Part shown: positions 31,579-40,807 of the stretch, one piece after another
Position numbering within the stretch: the first letter of the stretch is position 1
Layout: every line of letters starts with the position of its first letter
Assembly (NCBI RefSeq): GCF_000732485.2
Contig: NZ_JAQV02000017.1
Location: forward strand, 1 to 64,000
From: Bacillus sp. SJS
Lineage (GTDB): Bacteria; Bacillota; Bacilli; Bacillales; Bacillaceae
Reading direction: 5' to 3'
Length of the DNA: 64,000 nucleotides
Translations under genes and position numbers: made by a program
Notes under the pieces: generated by a model
The model's input: the letters and a program-made list of their open reading frames with translations, nothing else
Databases searched by the model: none
What the model was told of the DNA's origin: nothing

Positions 31579-32430
31579 ATGAGTCGTTCACGATTGTTTC
31601 CTTATTGGTTTTTAGCTCCGGCACTGGTTTTGTTTCTCATTTTTACTGTGTATCCGGTCGTGGCTTCCTTTATCTTAAGCTTTCAAAAGTTTGAGGCAGG
31701 AGCTTATACATTTAACGGATTAAACAACTATATTCGTCTCTTTAATGACGAAATTTTTTGGACAGCGCTAAAGAACACGTTTATCATTTTCATTTTTCAG
31801 GTGCCGCTCATGCTGCTGCTCGCAATCGTATTGGCAGGGGCATTGAACAGCCAGCTTTTAAAGCTGAAAGGATTTTTCAGGGTTTCCTTCTTCCTTCCAG
31901 CTGTAACGTCTCTTGTAGCCTATTCCATCCTTTTCTCGATCATGCTGCAGGAGGAAGGGATTATCAACAACGCGTTGAGCTACCTTGGGATTGCAGCCGT
32001 GCCCTGGCTGTCTGATGGATTTTGGGCAAAGGCATCAATAATTCTTGCGATGACATGGAGATGGACAGGCTACAACATGGTCATTTTTCTTGCCGCGCTT
32101 CAAAATATTCCTGAGGAAATTTATGAAGCAGCATCATTGGATGGAGCAGGAAAGATACGCCAGTTCTTTCATATCACCATCCCTCAGTTAAAGCCTGTCA
32201 TCCTGTTTGCCGGTACATTAAGTACGATCGGCACGCTGCAATTGTTCGATGAACCATTTAACCTGACTAAAGGCGGACCGGCAGATTCAACGATGACACT
32301 TGGACTTTACATTTATCAGAACGGTTTTGAATATTTCCAATTTGGCTATGCTTCCGCCATTGCTTACGTGGTAGTTGTACTTGTGGCAATCTTGACCTTT
32401 ATCCAATTCAAAGTGGCAGGTGATCGATAA
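31579..32430 (+). CDS. Sugar ABC importer permease (MalF-like), cassette 2
   Basis: A 283-residue permease with six membrane helices and the EAA loop IYEAASLDGAGKIRQFFHITIPQLKP. ATG 31579 lies eight bases after AAGGCGG. A TTG at 31573 in the same frame is less likely. It lacks the longer hydrophilic N-terminus of its cassette 1 paralogue. The stop overlaps the next start (TAATG). With the downstream permease it forms the membrane channel; the ATPase is not encoded here. Confidence 0.88.
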   Translation: MSRSRLFPYWFLAPALVLFLIFTVYPVVASFILSFQKFEAGAYTFNGLNNYIRLFNDEIFWTALKNTFIIFIFQVPLMLLLAIVLAGALNSQLLKLKGFFRVSFFLPAVTSLVAYSILFSIMLQEEGIINNALSYLGIAAVPWLSDGFWAKASIILAMTWRWTGYNMVIFLAALQNIPEEIYEAASLDGAGKIRQFFHITIPQLKPVILFAGTLSTIGTLQLFDEPFNLTKGGPADSTMTLGLYIYQNGFEYFQFGYASAIAYVVVVLVAILTFIQFKVAGDR

Positions 32431-33290
32431 TGGAAGCCTTAAAAAGTGTACCTATGACCCAGGAAAAAAAGAACAGGAAGCTTCCGCAGAAAATAGGAAT
32501 GTATGCACTGCTGGGTATTTTCCTAGTCATCTCAATATTCCCTTTCTACTGGATGTTCATCGGGTCTACGAATGAATCCGGGAAAATGTTTACGAATCCT
32601 CCTACGATGCTTCCCGGAACGAAGCTCGTGGAGAACTATCAGAATCTGAATTCTGCGATTGATATATCGAGAGTGTTATTTAACTCATTATTTGTTTCCC
32701 TGCTGTATGTGGTTTCAGCATTGATTGTATGTTCTCTCGCAGCTTATGCGCTGGCGAAGTTTGAATTCAAAGGCAGAAATCTGATTTTTACTGCCTTTCT
32801 GCTATCCATGATGATTCCTTATCAGGCAACCCTAATTCCACTGTTTCAAATGATGTCTTCAGCTGGATGGCTGAATACGTATTTTGCGGTCATTGCCCCG
32901 CAAATCTGTTATCCATTTGCGATTTTTCTGCTGCGCCAGAATTTCCTTGCTTTTCCGACTGAGCTGATTGAGGCCGCACGGCTTGATGGAGCGAGCGAAT
33001 TAAAGATTTTCGCAAAGGTCGTCATGCCTGCAATGAGACCATCTCTTGCGGCTGCATCCATTTTCTTATTCATGACTCAGTGGAATAATTTTTTATGGCC
33101 GCTCGTTGTATTGAATGATTCATCCATGCACACGTTCCCTGTAGCTCTCTCCAGTTTAATGGGATTATCGTACATTGATTATGGACAAGTGATGATGGGT
33201 GTTTCCATAGCAACAATTCCAATCATTATCTTCTTCCTCGTCCTACAGAAACAGTTTATTTCAGGAATGCTGGGGAGTGCAGTTAAATAA
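32430..33290 (+). CDS. Sugar ABC importer permease (MalG-like), cassette 2
   Basis: A 286-residue permease with six membrane helices, the EAA loop LIEAARLDGASELKIFAKVVMPAMRPSLA and the end FISGMLGSAVK, almost identical to the cassette 1 subunit at this end. The N-terminus carries an extra basic stretch (TQEKKNRKLPQK). The start overlaps the previous stop by one base. The GH35 gene begins 12 bp downstream, so import and hydrolysis genes share one transcript. Confidence 0.88.
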   Translation: MEALKSVPMTQEKKNRKLPQKIGMYALLGIFLVISIFPFYWMFIGSTNESGKMFTNPPTMLPGTKLVENYQNLNSAIDISRVLFNSLFVSLLYVVSALIVCSLAAYALAKFEFKGRNLIFTAFLLSMMIPYQATLIPLFQMMSSAGWLNTYFAVIAPQICYPFAIFLLRQNFLAFPTELIEAARLDGASELKIFAKVVMPAMRPSLAAASIFLFMTQWNNFLWPLVVLNDSSMHTFPVALSSLMGLSYIDYGQVMMGVSIATIPIIIFFLVLQKQFISGMLGSAVK

Positions 33291-33301
33291 GGAGGGATTA
33301 T

Positions 33302-35023
33302 ATGCTGACAGAAAAAGACGGACAATTTTTCCTGAACGATCAGCCTTTTCAAATTTTATCAGGGAGCATCCACTATTTTCGGGTGGTGCCGGATTATTGG
33401 GAAGACCGCTTGCAAAAATTGAAGATGCTCGGTCTGAATACGGTAGAAACGTATATTCCATGGAATGTGCATGAGACAAAAAAAGGAGATTTCCAGTTTG
33501 AAGGAATGGCAGACTTGGAAAGGTTTATCCAGACAGCGGCAAAACTGGGTCTCCATGTGATCCTGCGGCCGGCGCCATACATTTGCGCAGAATGGGAATT
33601 CGGCGGGCTGCCAGCCTGGCTGCTGAAGGGACAGGATATGGAGCTTCGCAGCTCCGATCCTGCGTTCTTGAAGCATTTGACCGAGTATTTTGAGGTTCTC
33701 CTGCCGAAGCTCGTGCCTTATTTAACTGTAAATGGCGGACCGGTCATTGCGATGCAAATTGAAAATGAGTATGGGGCATATGGAAACGATCAGGAGTATT
33801 TGAAATATTTAAGAAAGGTGTACAGGCAGGAGGGAATAGATGTCCTTCTCTTTACCTCCGACGGTCCCGAGTTTATCCAGCATGGTTCAATTGAGGATGC
33901 GGTTACGACCTTAAACTTTGGCTCGAAGCCTGAGGAAGCCTTCAGCGCACTGGAAAGATTCAAGCCCGGCTCGCCTCTTATGTGTGCGGAGTTTTGGATC
34001 GGCTGGTTTGACCACTGGGGTGGAGAACACCACAGAAGGGACGCAGCGGAAATGACCGCTGTTTATGAAACCATGCTTTCAAGAGGCGCCTCCGTCAACT
34101 TTTACATGTTTCATGGAGGGACGAACTTCGGCTTCATGAACGGAGCCAACCATTACGAGACATATACTCCAACCATTACAAGCTATGATTATGATGCATT
34201 GCTGACAGAATGGGGAGATCCTACCGATAAATATTTTGCAGTGAAAGAGGTATTGGCCAAGTATAAGGAAGTTCCTCAAGATGATCCTGAGCCTGGTGTG
34301 AAAAAAACATATGGCAAGGTGGCGTTATCGGAGAGCACCAGTCTGTTTGATGCGGTTCAGGGTTTATCCACTCTAAAAACTATTGCACCGAGATCAATGG
34401 AAGAGTTTGATCAAAGCTATGGAATGATTCTTTATCGAACGAAGGTAGAGAAGCAGGGAGAGCTCGAATTGGATATTTCACCGATCAGGGACCGGGCGTT
34501 TCTCTATATCAACGGAAAGCATATGAGGACCATCTATCGGAATGACGCGGAGAAAATGATTACGCTGTCCTTTGATCAGTCTGTGAATGTGCTGGAAATT
34601 CTGGTGGAAAATATGGGCCGTGTTAACTACGGCAAGCATTTGAAAGACCGAAAAGGGATTATTCAAAACCTTTGGCTCGGCCAGCAATATTGGTTTGATT
34701 GGGAAGTCATTCCCATTGAACTGAATCCAGAGGAAATGAACTGGCTTCCAGGAACAGATACGAGATATCCAAAATTTTATAAGGGTAGCTTTTCGGCAGA
34801 TGAATGTGCGGACACGTTCATCGATTTGGCCGGTTGGACGAAAGGCTATGTCTGGATGAATGGCTTTAACCTGGGCCGTTATTGGCAGATAGAGGGGCCT
34901 CAGGGAAGCCTTTACATCCCCGGGCCGCTTTTAAAAGAAGGAGAAAACGAAATCCTTGTGCTGGAGCTTGAAGGAACATCATCGAGTACTGTTGAATTGT
35001 CAGATCAGCCCGATATCGGATAA
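33302..35023 (+). CDS. GH35 beta-galactosidase
   Basis: A 573-residue glycoside hydrolase family 35 enzyme that releases galactose from beta-galactosides with retention. The catalytic TIM barrel fills residues 1-320: ILSGSIHYFR, NTVETYIPWNVHE, RPAPYICAEWEFGG, the acid/base Glu156 in QIENEYG and the nucleophile Glu230 in CAEFWIGWFDHWG. Beta-sandwich domains follow, including FKGSFSADE-type and GYVWMNGFNLGRYWQ segments seen in GH35 C-terminal domains. There is no signal peptide, so it acts on sugar imported by the cassette. ATG follows AAGGAGG. It is 14 bp upstream of the GH36 gene. Confidence 0.93.
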   Translation: MLTEKDGQFFLNDQPFQILSGSIHYFRVVPDYWEDRLQKLKMLGLNTVETYIPWNVHETKKGDFQFEGMADLERFIQTAAKLGLHVILRPAPYICAEWEFGGLPAWLLKGQDMELRSSDPAFLKHLTEYFEVLLPKLVPYLTVNGGPVIAMQIENEYGAYGNDQEYLKYLRKVYRQEGIDVLLFTSDGPEFIQHGSIEDAVTTLNFGSKPEEAFSALERFKPGSPLMCAEFWIGWFDHWGGEHHRRDAAEMTAVYETMLSRGASVNFYMFHGGTNFGFMNGANHYETYTPTITSYDYDALLTEWGDPTDKYFAVKEVLAKYKEVPQDDPEPGVKKTYGKVALSESTSLFDAVQGLSTLKTIAPRSMEEFDQSYGMILYRTKVEKQGELELDISPIRDRAFLYINGKHMRTIYRNDAEKMITLSFDQSVNVLEILVENMGRVNYGKHLKDRKGIIQNLWLGQQYWFDWEVIPIELNPEEMNWLPGTDTRYPKFYKGSFSADECADTFIDLAGWTKGYVWMNGFNLGRYWQIEGPQGSLYIPGPLLKEGENEILVLELEGTSSSTVELSDQPDIG

Positions 35024-35037
35024 GAGGAGGAACAGCC

Positions 35038-37263
35038 ATGCCAATTCATATCAACGAATCATCCAAGCAATTTCACTTAACGAACGGACAGATCAGCTAT
35101 ATTTTTCACGTGATGAAAAATGGAGAGCTCGGCCACTTATACTATGGAAAAGCTCTGAAGCATCAGAAGGATTTTTCACATTTTCAGAATTCAGTTGTTC
35201 CGACAGCGGCAAGCTGCCATGTTGAAAAAGACGATCCCGCCTTTTCCCTGGAAACCGCAAGACAGGAATACCCTGGATACGGAACTACAGACTTCAGGGA
35301 GCCTGCGCTTTCGATTCGAAGAGAAAGCGGAAGCTCGATCCACCGCTTTGAATACGAAGGATATGCCATCACGGATGGAAAGGAACGGATTCCTGGCATG
35401 CCAGCTACCTTCGCGGAGCAAGGGGAAGCGAAGGATCTTGCCATTACGCTGATTGACCGGACAGCCGGACTGAAGCTGATTTTGAACTACACTCTATTCG
35501 AGCATCTTCCTGTTATTGCAAGGAGGACGACAGTAGAAAACATCGGCACGGAAAACGTTCAGCTTGAACGGGTGATGAGTCTGTCGCTTGATTTAAATGA
35601 CCGCGATTATGTGATGATGCATCTTTCCGGTACGTGGTCAAGGGAGCGCCACCTGAAGGAGCGCGTGCTTGAAACAGGCATTCAGTCCATTTCAAGTGCA
35701 AGAGGAGCGAGCTCACATCACCATAACCCATTTTTAGCGCTTCGCCGCCCGGAAACGACGGAGACGCTGGGAGAAGCGATCGGCACTCATTTCATTTACA
35801 GCGGAAATTTTCTCGCCCAGGCCGAGGTAGACCATTACGACACAACGAGAATCACAATGGGGATTCATCCCTTCCAATTTAATTGGACCCTGAAACCCGG
35901 TGAGGTATTCCGCTCCCCAGAGGCTGTATTGACTTACTCGGATGAAGGCCTGAACGGATTAACGAAGAGTGTGCATGATTTATTCCGGAATCATTTGATA
36001 TCGCCTAACTGGCGTGATAAAGAAAGACCGGTTCTCATTAATAATTGGGAAGCAACGTATTTTGACTTTAATGCAGAGAAAATTATGCAAATTGCCAGAC
36101 AGGCAAAAGAGCTTGGAGTCGAGCTTTTCGTTCTCGATGACGGGTGGTTTGGGAAAAGAAATGATGACACGTCATCCCTTGGCGACTGGTTTGTGGATGA
36201 AAACAAGCTCCCGGAAGGTATCGAAGCTCTTTCTGAATCGATTCGCGGAGAAGGTCTGCAGTTTGGTTTATGGTTTGAGCCGGAAATGGTTAATGAAGAG
36301 AGCGATTTATTTAAGAAGCACCCGGATTGGGTGGTTCATGACCCGGAGCGTCCTAAATCCTATGGACGGAATCAATGGGTGCTTGATTATACCCGCAAGG
36401 AAGTCGTTGACTATTTGTATGAACGGATGTCCTTTTATATCCGTTCTGCAAAGCTGAACTATATCAAATGGGATATGAACCGGAATATTACAGAAGCGTA
36501 TTCAGCATCCTTGGGCAGGAATCAGCAGGGGGAGTTTTTCCACCGCTATATTCTAGGTGTCTATGATTTGTACGAAAGGCTCACCTCAGAATTCCCTGAC
36601 GTCCTCTTTGAATCGTGTGCAGGAGGCGGTGGGCGCTTTGATGCAGGCATGCTTTATTACGCGCCTCAGGCGTGGACAAGCGACGATACGGATGCAGCGG
36701 AAAGAATGAAGATTCAATACGGCTCCTCTTTTGTTTATCCGATCTACAGCATGGGCTCTCACGTGTCGGACATTCCAAATCACCAGACCCTGAGAAAGAC
36801 ATCACTTAAAACACGAGGAGATGTCGCGTATTTTGGAACATTCGGCTATGAATTGGATCCCAATCGCATGACAGAGGAAGAGAAAGAAGAAGTAAAAAGC
36901 CAGATCGACCAATACAAGCAGATCCGCTCCCTTATCAGGGACGGTGATTTTTACAGACTGCGCAATCCGTTTACCTCAAACGAATTGCTCTGGATGGTTG
37001 TGGCGAAGAATCAGTCTGCAGCGATTGCCGGCTGGTATAAAACACTGGCTATTCCGAATTCGAAAAAAGAGCAGGTCATCAAGCTTACAGGGCTGGATCC
37101 CGATGCAGCCTATTCAGTAGAAGGCCGTTCCAGGATCTATCGGGGAGATGAACTGATGAGGAGAGGTCTTAATTTATCAACGGAATTCAACGGGGTCAAT
37201 GCCAAGTATGCAGAAAGAGGAGGAGACTTTCAATCCGAAGTCTTTCTTTTGAAAAAAGTCTGA
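35038..37263 (+). CDS. GH36 alpha-galactosidase
   Basis: A 741-residue cytoplasmic alpha-galactosidase that cleaves raffinose-family and other alpha-galactosides. An N-terminal beta-supersandwich (1-330) precedes the TIM barrel, with NNWEATYFDF, FVLDDGWFGKR, the nucleophile Asp479 in KWDMNRN and the acid/base Asp549 in WTSDDTD. These positions agree with the Geobacillus AgaA/AgaB enzymes (Asp478, Asp548). The C-terminal 120 residues form a beta-domain. ATG lies after AGAGGAGGAACAGCC. As last gene of the cassette 2 operon, it adds alpha-galactoside breakdown to the beta-galactosidase, suggesting a mixed galactoside diet such as plant cell wall or seed sugars. Confidence 0.94.
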   Translation: MPIHINESSKQFHLTNGQISYIFHVMKNGELGHLYYGKALKHQKDFSHFQNSVVPTAASCHVEKDDPAFSLETARQEYPGYGTTDFREPALSIRRESGSSIHRFEYEGYAITDGKERIPGMPATFAEQGEAKDLAITLIDRTAGLKLILNYTLFEHLPVIARRTTVENIGTENVQLERVMSLSLDLNDRDYVMMHLSGTWSRERHLKERVLETGIQSISSARGASSHHHNPFLALRRPETTETLGEAIGTHFIYSGNFLAQAEVDHYDTTRITMGIHPFQFNWTLKPGEVFRSPEAVLTYSDEGLNGLTKSVHDLFRNHLISPNWRDKERPVLINNWEATYFDFNAEKIMQIARQAKELGVELFVLDDGWFGKRNDDTSSLGDWFVDENKLPEGIEALSESIRGEGLQFGLWFEPEMVNEESDLFKKHPDWVVHDPERPKSYGRNQWVLDYTRKEVVDYLYERMSFYIRSAKLNYIKWDMNRNITEAYSASLGRNQQGEFFHRYILGVYDLYERLTSEFPDVLFESCAGGGGRFDAGMLYYAPQAWTSDDTDAAERMKIQYGSSFVYPIYSMGSHVSDIPNHQTLRKTSLKTRGDVAYFGTFGYELDPNRMTEEEKEEVKSQIDQYKQIRSLIRDGDFYRLRNPFTSNELLWMVVAKNQSAAIAGWYKTLAIPNSKKEQVIKLTGLDPDAAYSVEGRSRIYRGDELMRRGLNLSTEFNGVNAKYAERGGDFQSEVFLLKKV

Positions 37264-37352
37264 CGCGGGCAAGCCGTCTTGTTCTACCCTTATAATCCTC
37301 TTCATACGCTGATAAGGGAACAACTTCAGACATCTAGAGAGGGGGAGCCTGC

Positions 37353-38219
37353 GTGGTTTACCGCATGCTTGCATTGAACATAGACGGAACGCTGCTTCGC
37401 TCAAATGGGCGGCTTAACCAGGCGACTAGAGAAGCCATTGAATTTGTGCAGAAAAAGGGTGTGTACGTCTCGCTTGTGACAAACCGCCATTTCCAGTCTG
37501 CCAGAAAACTTGCGAGAGCTTTAAAACTGGAATCGTTTTTGGTTACTCACAGCGGCGCCTTTATCGCAGAAAAAATAGATGAGCCGCTTTATGAAAGAAG
37601 ACTTGGAGAAACGCTGACTTACAGCCTTGTTCAGGTGCTCGAAAACTATGAATGCCACATCCGGATTATTCATGAGCGCTACAGCATCGGCAACAGGGTA
37701 AAGGTCACACCGCATATGACCGGAAGTACGGTTATCCAGTCCTCAGAACCGCTTTTTTACCCAAATCAGTATGTGGAATCACTTGGAGATGCACTAAGAG
37801 ATGAACCAATTGATGCGCCAAAAATGGAGGTTCTTTTTCAAAGTAAAAGGGAAAAAGAAGCGGCTGCCGCTTTTCTGAAAGAAACCTTTAATGAGGTGGC
37901 TATTTCAGACCGGAATGCCCTCCGCTTTGATCTGACGGCAAAAGGAGTGACCAAAGCAACCGGACTGGAACTGCTTTGCAGCCATCTTCAAATACCGATG
38001 AGCGAAGTTGTCGCAATTGGAGACAGCCCGGATGACCGGGATATGATCGCAAATGCCGGACTCGGTGTCGCTATGGGGCAGGCGCCGTTTGAAGTAAAAC
38101 AGGCTGCTGACTGGATCACACGCTCCAATGAGGATTCAGGAGTTGCCTACATGATTAAAGAGCATTTTAGAAAACAGTACCGCCTTGGATACTTAGATAA
38201 AATTAAGCTGGACCGGTAA
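37353..38219 (+). CDS. yhaX: HAD superfamily (Cof-type) protein YhaX with altered nucleophile
   Basis: A 288-residue Cof-type HAD protein, the same length as B. subtilis YhaX. HAD motifs: motif I LNIDGTLL (Asn9 where the nucleophilic Asp is normally found, Asp11 kept), motif II Thr in SLVTNR, motif III Lys in DLTAKGVTK, motif IV GDSPDDRDM. A type II cap lies between motifs II and III. With Asn in place of the nucleophile, phosphatase activity is doubtful, so it may be a binding or structural protein. The GTG start at 37353 is seven bases after AGGGGG; an internal ATG at 37365 is possible. It sits 90 bp after the GH36 gene but belongs to the yhe-yha backbone. Confidence 0.8.
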   Translation: MVYRMLALNIDGTLLRSNGRLNQATREAIEFVQKKGVYVSLVTNRHFQSARKLARALKLESFLVTHSGAFIAEKIDEPLYERRLGETLTYSLVQVLENYECHIRIIHERYSIGNRVKVTPHMTGSTVIQSSEPLFYPNQYVESLGDALRDEPIDAPKMEVLFQSKREKEAAAAFLKETFNEVAISDRNALRFDLTAKGVTKATGLELLCSHLQIPMSEVVAIGDSPDDRDMIANAGLGVAMGQAPFEVKQAADWITRSNEDSGVAYMIKEHFRKQYRLGYLDKIKLDR

Positions 38220-38221
38220 GT

Positions 38222-38253
38222 AAAGGCTGACCCTGAGGGGTTGGCCTTTTTTT
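38222..38253 (+). terminator. Terminator of yhaX
   Basis: A 12-bp stem AAAGGCTGACCC/GGGTTGGCCTTT (two G-U pairs), TGAG loop and seven or more T residues, starting two bases after the stop codon. Confidence 0.8.
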
Positions 38254-38299
38254 GATGAAAAGAGGAGGGTAATAACACAGGCGAGTATGTGAAAGCAGC

Positions 38300-39226
38300 T
38301 TACGAAGGACGAACGCCCGGCTCAAGAATGGTGAATGTATTATTCACTGTATTTAAATTTGCTCGGGCACCGATTGGAATGGCTGCTTTGTAATACCCGT
38401 GTGCCGTCGTAACGTTTGTCATCAGCGGTTTACCAAGCGGAATAAAGAAATCCTGAATTAAATCCTCAAAGGTTTTGCTGTATGCCTCCCCGCATTCGGT
38501 ACATTCTCCAAGAACAATCCCGGCACAATCCTCGAATTTTCCTGCAAGTTTTAGGTGGTTTGCATAACGGTACACTTTATTAATCGGCTCGTGTGTTTCT
38601 TCAAGGATAATGATTTTTCCGTTTGTATCGATGTCATAAATGGTTCCGATCGTATCATCAAAAGAGGTTAGATTTCCCCCGACCGTTTCTCCGGTTGCAT
38701 TTCCCGGTACTCTGCTGACCTGTAGAATGCCAGGAGGATTCACAATTTGACGCGGTGATTGGAGGGTAGCCGTGGCCGCAAAAAACTGCTGAAAATTATA
38801 GGCGGGGGTTTCCGGCACAAAATCAAGCAGGAGCAGACTCTGAAAGGTAATTAAATCTGCATATTGAAATAAAACATTTTGCAGAACCGTAATATCGCTG
38901 TAGCCGCTGAAGATTTTTGGGTTTTTGCGGATAATTGAATAATCAAGATAAGGAAGAATACCAGCAACTCCGACTCCGCCCCTTGTCGGCAGGATCATTT
39001 TCACTGCCGGGTTGGAAAACATATTCATTAAATCCGCTGCTCTCTGTTCATCAGTTCCGCCCAGAAACCCGTTAGCCGCATAAACATAGTCACCAAGTAC
39101 AATCTTAAATCCCATACCTCTTAACGTTGCGATCCCCTGATTTATTTTTTCCTCATCAAGCGGACTGCCGAGCGTAACGATGCCAATGGTATCTCCCTGC
39201 TGTAAAATAGGCGGTCTCTGAGCCAA
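38300..39226 (-). CDS. Peptidase S66 LD-carboxypeptidase (MccF/LdcA-like)
   Basis: A 308-residue S66 serine peptidase. Members cleave the tetrapeptide L,D-bond of murein during recycling or inactivate peptide-nucleotide toxins (MccF). Landmarks: GDTIGIVTLGSPLDEE, ILPTRGGVGVAGILPYLDY, the nucleophile Ser in FSGYSDITVL, the Glu in IILEETHEP and the His in TTAHGYYKA. The preferred start is TTG at 39226 after GAAGGGGTGAAGGGA; the longer frame to 39253 has no ribosome binding site. There is no signal peptide, so it works in the cytoplasm. It is on the opposite strand to its neighbours and monocistronic. Confidence 0.87.
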   Translation of the reverse strand: MAQRPPILQQGDTIGIVTLGSPLDEEKINQGIATLRGMGFKIVLGDYVYAANGFLGGTDEQRAADLMNMFSNPAVKMILPTRGGVGVAGILPYLDYSIIRKNPKIFSGYSDITVLQNVLFQYADLITFQSLLLLDFVPETPAYNFQQFFAATATLQSPRQIVNPPGILQVSRVPGNATGETVGGNLTSFDDTIGTIYDIDTNGKIIILEETHEPINKVYRYANHLKLAGKFEDCAGIVLGECTECGEAYSKTFEDLIQDFFIPLGKPLMTNVTTAHGYYKAAIPIGARANLNTVNNTFTILEPGVRPS

Positions 39227-39388
39227 TCCCTTCACCCCTTCTATCCAAATCATGCTGTAACATGTATATGTGGAAGTGATGCGAAAAAGAAGAACCTATA
39301 ATCTGAAGTGAAATGAGTATGCTTTTCATTGACCGACAGTTCAATCATAAGATAGGATGGACATGTCAGATAAATTAGGAGGGCTTAC

Positions 39389-40153
39389 ATGGATTTGCAT
39401 GCCGAAGTTCAAGGCAGCGGCCGCCCCGTTATTCTCATTCACGGGCCCGGAACGGATTTGCGTGAATGGGTTTTCATCATCCCTTATCTACTTAAAACGT
39501 GCCAAGTGATTGCTTATGACGTCAGAGGGTCAGGAAAGTCGCCGTCTCCGGTTGAACCGATGAACTTCGTCGACGATTTAAGAATGCTTATGGACGGTCT
39601 CCACATTGAAAAAGCAACACTAGTCGGTCATTCAAGAGGTGGACAGGTAGCTGCAGATTTTGCATTAACTGATCCTTCCCGCATCGAAAAGCTCATATTA
39701 ATTTCTCCCTCATTAACCGGATACGAATATTCACAAGAGTATAATTTTTGGCTGCATAAAATAAATTCAGCACCTCGCGATATCAATGGCATTGCTGAAC
39801 TTGTTATGAACGGACCCCATCACTCAATCATTAAAGCATCTGAGCATTTTGCTCTTTTCGGGGAAATGATGAGGACTTATGTAAGAAAGGCTCTTACAGA
39901 ATGGAAAAATTATGAAATAATTTGGCCGGAGCCCCCGGCTATTCAAAGACTCAAAGAAATGCAAGCAGCTACTCTTTTTATTCAGGGAACAAAGGAATTT
40001 GAAGATATATATCAAATTAGAGAACATTATGACAAGATCCCGTCCATTGAATTTGTCATTATTCCTCGCGCCGATCATATGTCGACCTTGACGCATCCTG
40101 AAGAAATTGCCGAAAATATTTTGGAGTTTATAAAGGAGGAAGCTAAACACTAA
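39389..40153 (+). CDS. Alpha/beta-fold hydrolase
   Basis: A 254-residue alpha/beta hydrolase. The oxyanion segment VILIHGPGTDLREWVF, the nucleophile elbow GHSRGG (Ser within VGHSRGGQVAADFAL), a late acidic residue before the end (GTKEFEDIYQI) and the His in RADHMSTLTHPEE give a complete catalytic triad. Substrate is unknown. It overlaps the TetR gene that follows by one base, so the regulator probably controls this pair. ATG follows TTAGGAGGGCTTAC. Confidence 0.85.
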   Translation: MDLHAEVQGSGRPVILIHGPGTDLREWVFIIPYLLKTCQVIAYDVRGSGKSPSPVEPMNFVDDLRMLMDGLHIEKATLVGHSRGGQVAADFALTDPSRIEKLILISPSLTGYEYSQEYNFWLHKINSAPRDINGIAELVMNGPHHSIIKASEHFALFGEMMRTYVRKALTEWKNYEIIWPEPPAIQRLKEMQAATLFIQGTKEFEDIYQIREHYDKIPSIEFVIIPRADHMSTLTHPEEIAENILEFIKEEAKH

Positions 40154-40737
40154 TGCCGCGCACCCCTGAAGCTTATGAGAAGATAAGAAAGCAAAGCAGC
40201 GAGAGAATATTATCTGCTGCTTTAGACCTCTTCATAAAAAAGGGATACCACTCCACCTCAATCGAAGAAGTAACGAAACTTGCCCAAGTCTCAAAAGGGC
40301 TGCTTTATCATTATTATCAAGGAAAGGAAGGCCTCCTTGAAGCAATAATCCAGATGAGGATTGAAAACCTGCAAGCAGTGATGGAGGGCGCCCTGACAAA
40401 AAGGACACCTAAAGAAAAACTTTGCCATATAGCAGAAGGAACGCTGGAAAACGTGTTTCAGAATCCTGAGCTGTACCGATTTTATATGAATCTTCAAACC
40501 CAGCCCCATCAGGATTTGGTACTCGCAAAATATGCGGATATCCTAAAGAAGGAGTTTGAAAGAAATTTTGAAATTCAGAGCCGGATTTTTGAAATGCTCG
40601 GTGACCAAGAGGCGAGGAAGCGCTCCCTGCTTTTTTCCTCCACGCTTAATGGCATTATGCTGATGATTTGCAGCTATCCTGATCATTTTCCCATTGAAGA
40701 AATGAAGTCCCAGGTGATAGAGGAGTTTTGCAGTTAA
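40153..40737 (+). CDS. TetR/AcrR-family transcriptional regulator
   Basis: A 194-residue TetR regulator. The DNA-binding domain covers residues 10-60: ILSAALDLFIKKGYHSTSIEEVTKLAQVSKGLLYHYYQGKEGLLEAII. The C-terminal ligand domain is unassigned. The start overlaps the hydrolase stop by one base (TAATG). TetR proteins linked to an enzyme gene commonly repress their own operon and are released by a ligand related to the enzyme substrate. No operator palindrome was identified upstream of 39389. Confidence 0.87.
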   Translation: MPRTPEAYEKIRKQSSERILSAALDLFIKKGYHSTSIEEVTKLAQVSKGLLYHYYQGKEGLLEAIIQMRIENLQAVMEGALTKRTPKEKLCHIAEGTLENVFQNPELYRFYMNLQTQPHQDLVLAKYADILKKEFERNFEIQSRIFEMLGDQEARKRSLLFSSTLNGIMLMICSYPDHFPIEEMKSQVIEEFCS

Positions 40738-40807
40738 CCCTTATTGTGTTCGCACCATCCATCATGTACACTAAGATCAGTTTTTAAATTTTTCCTAAAA
40801 GGTGATT

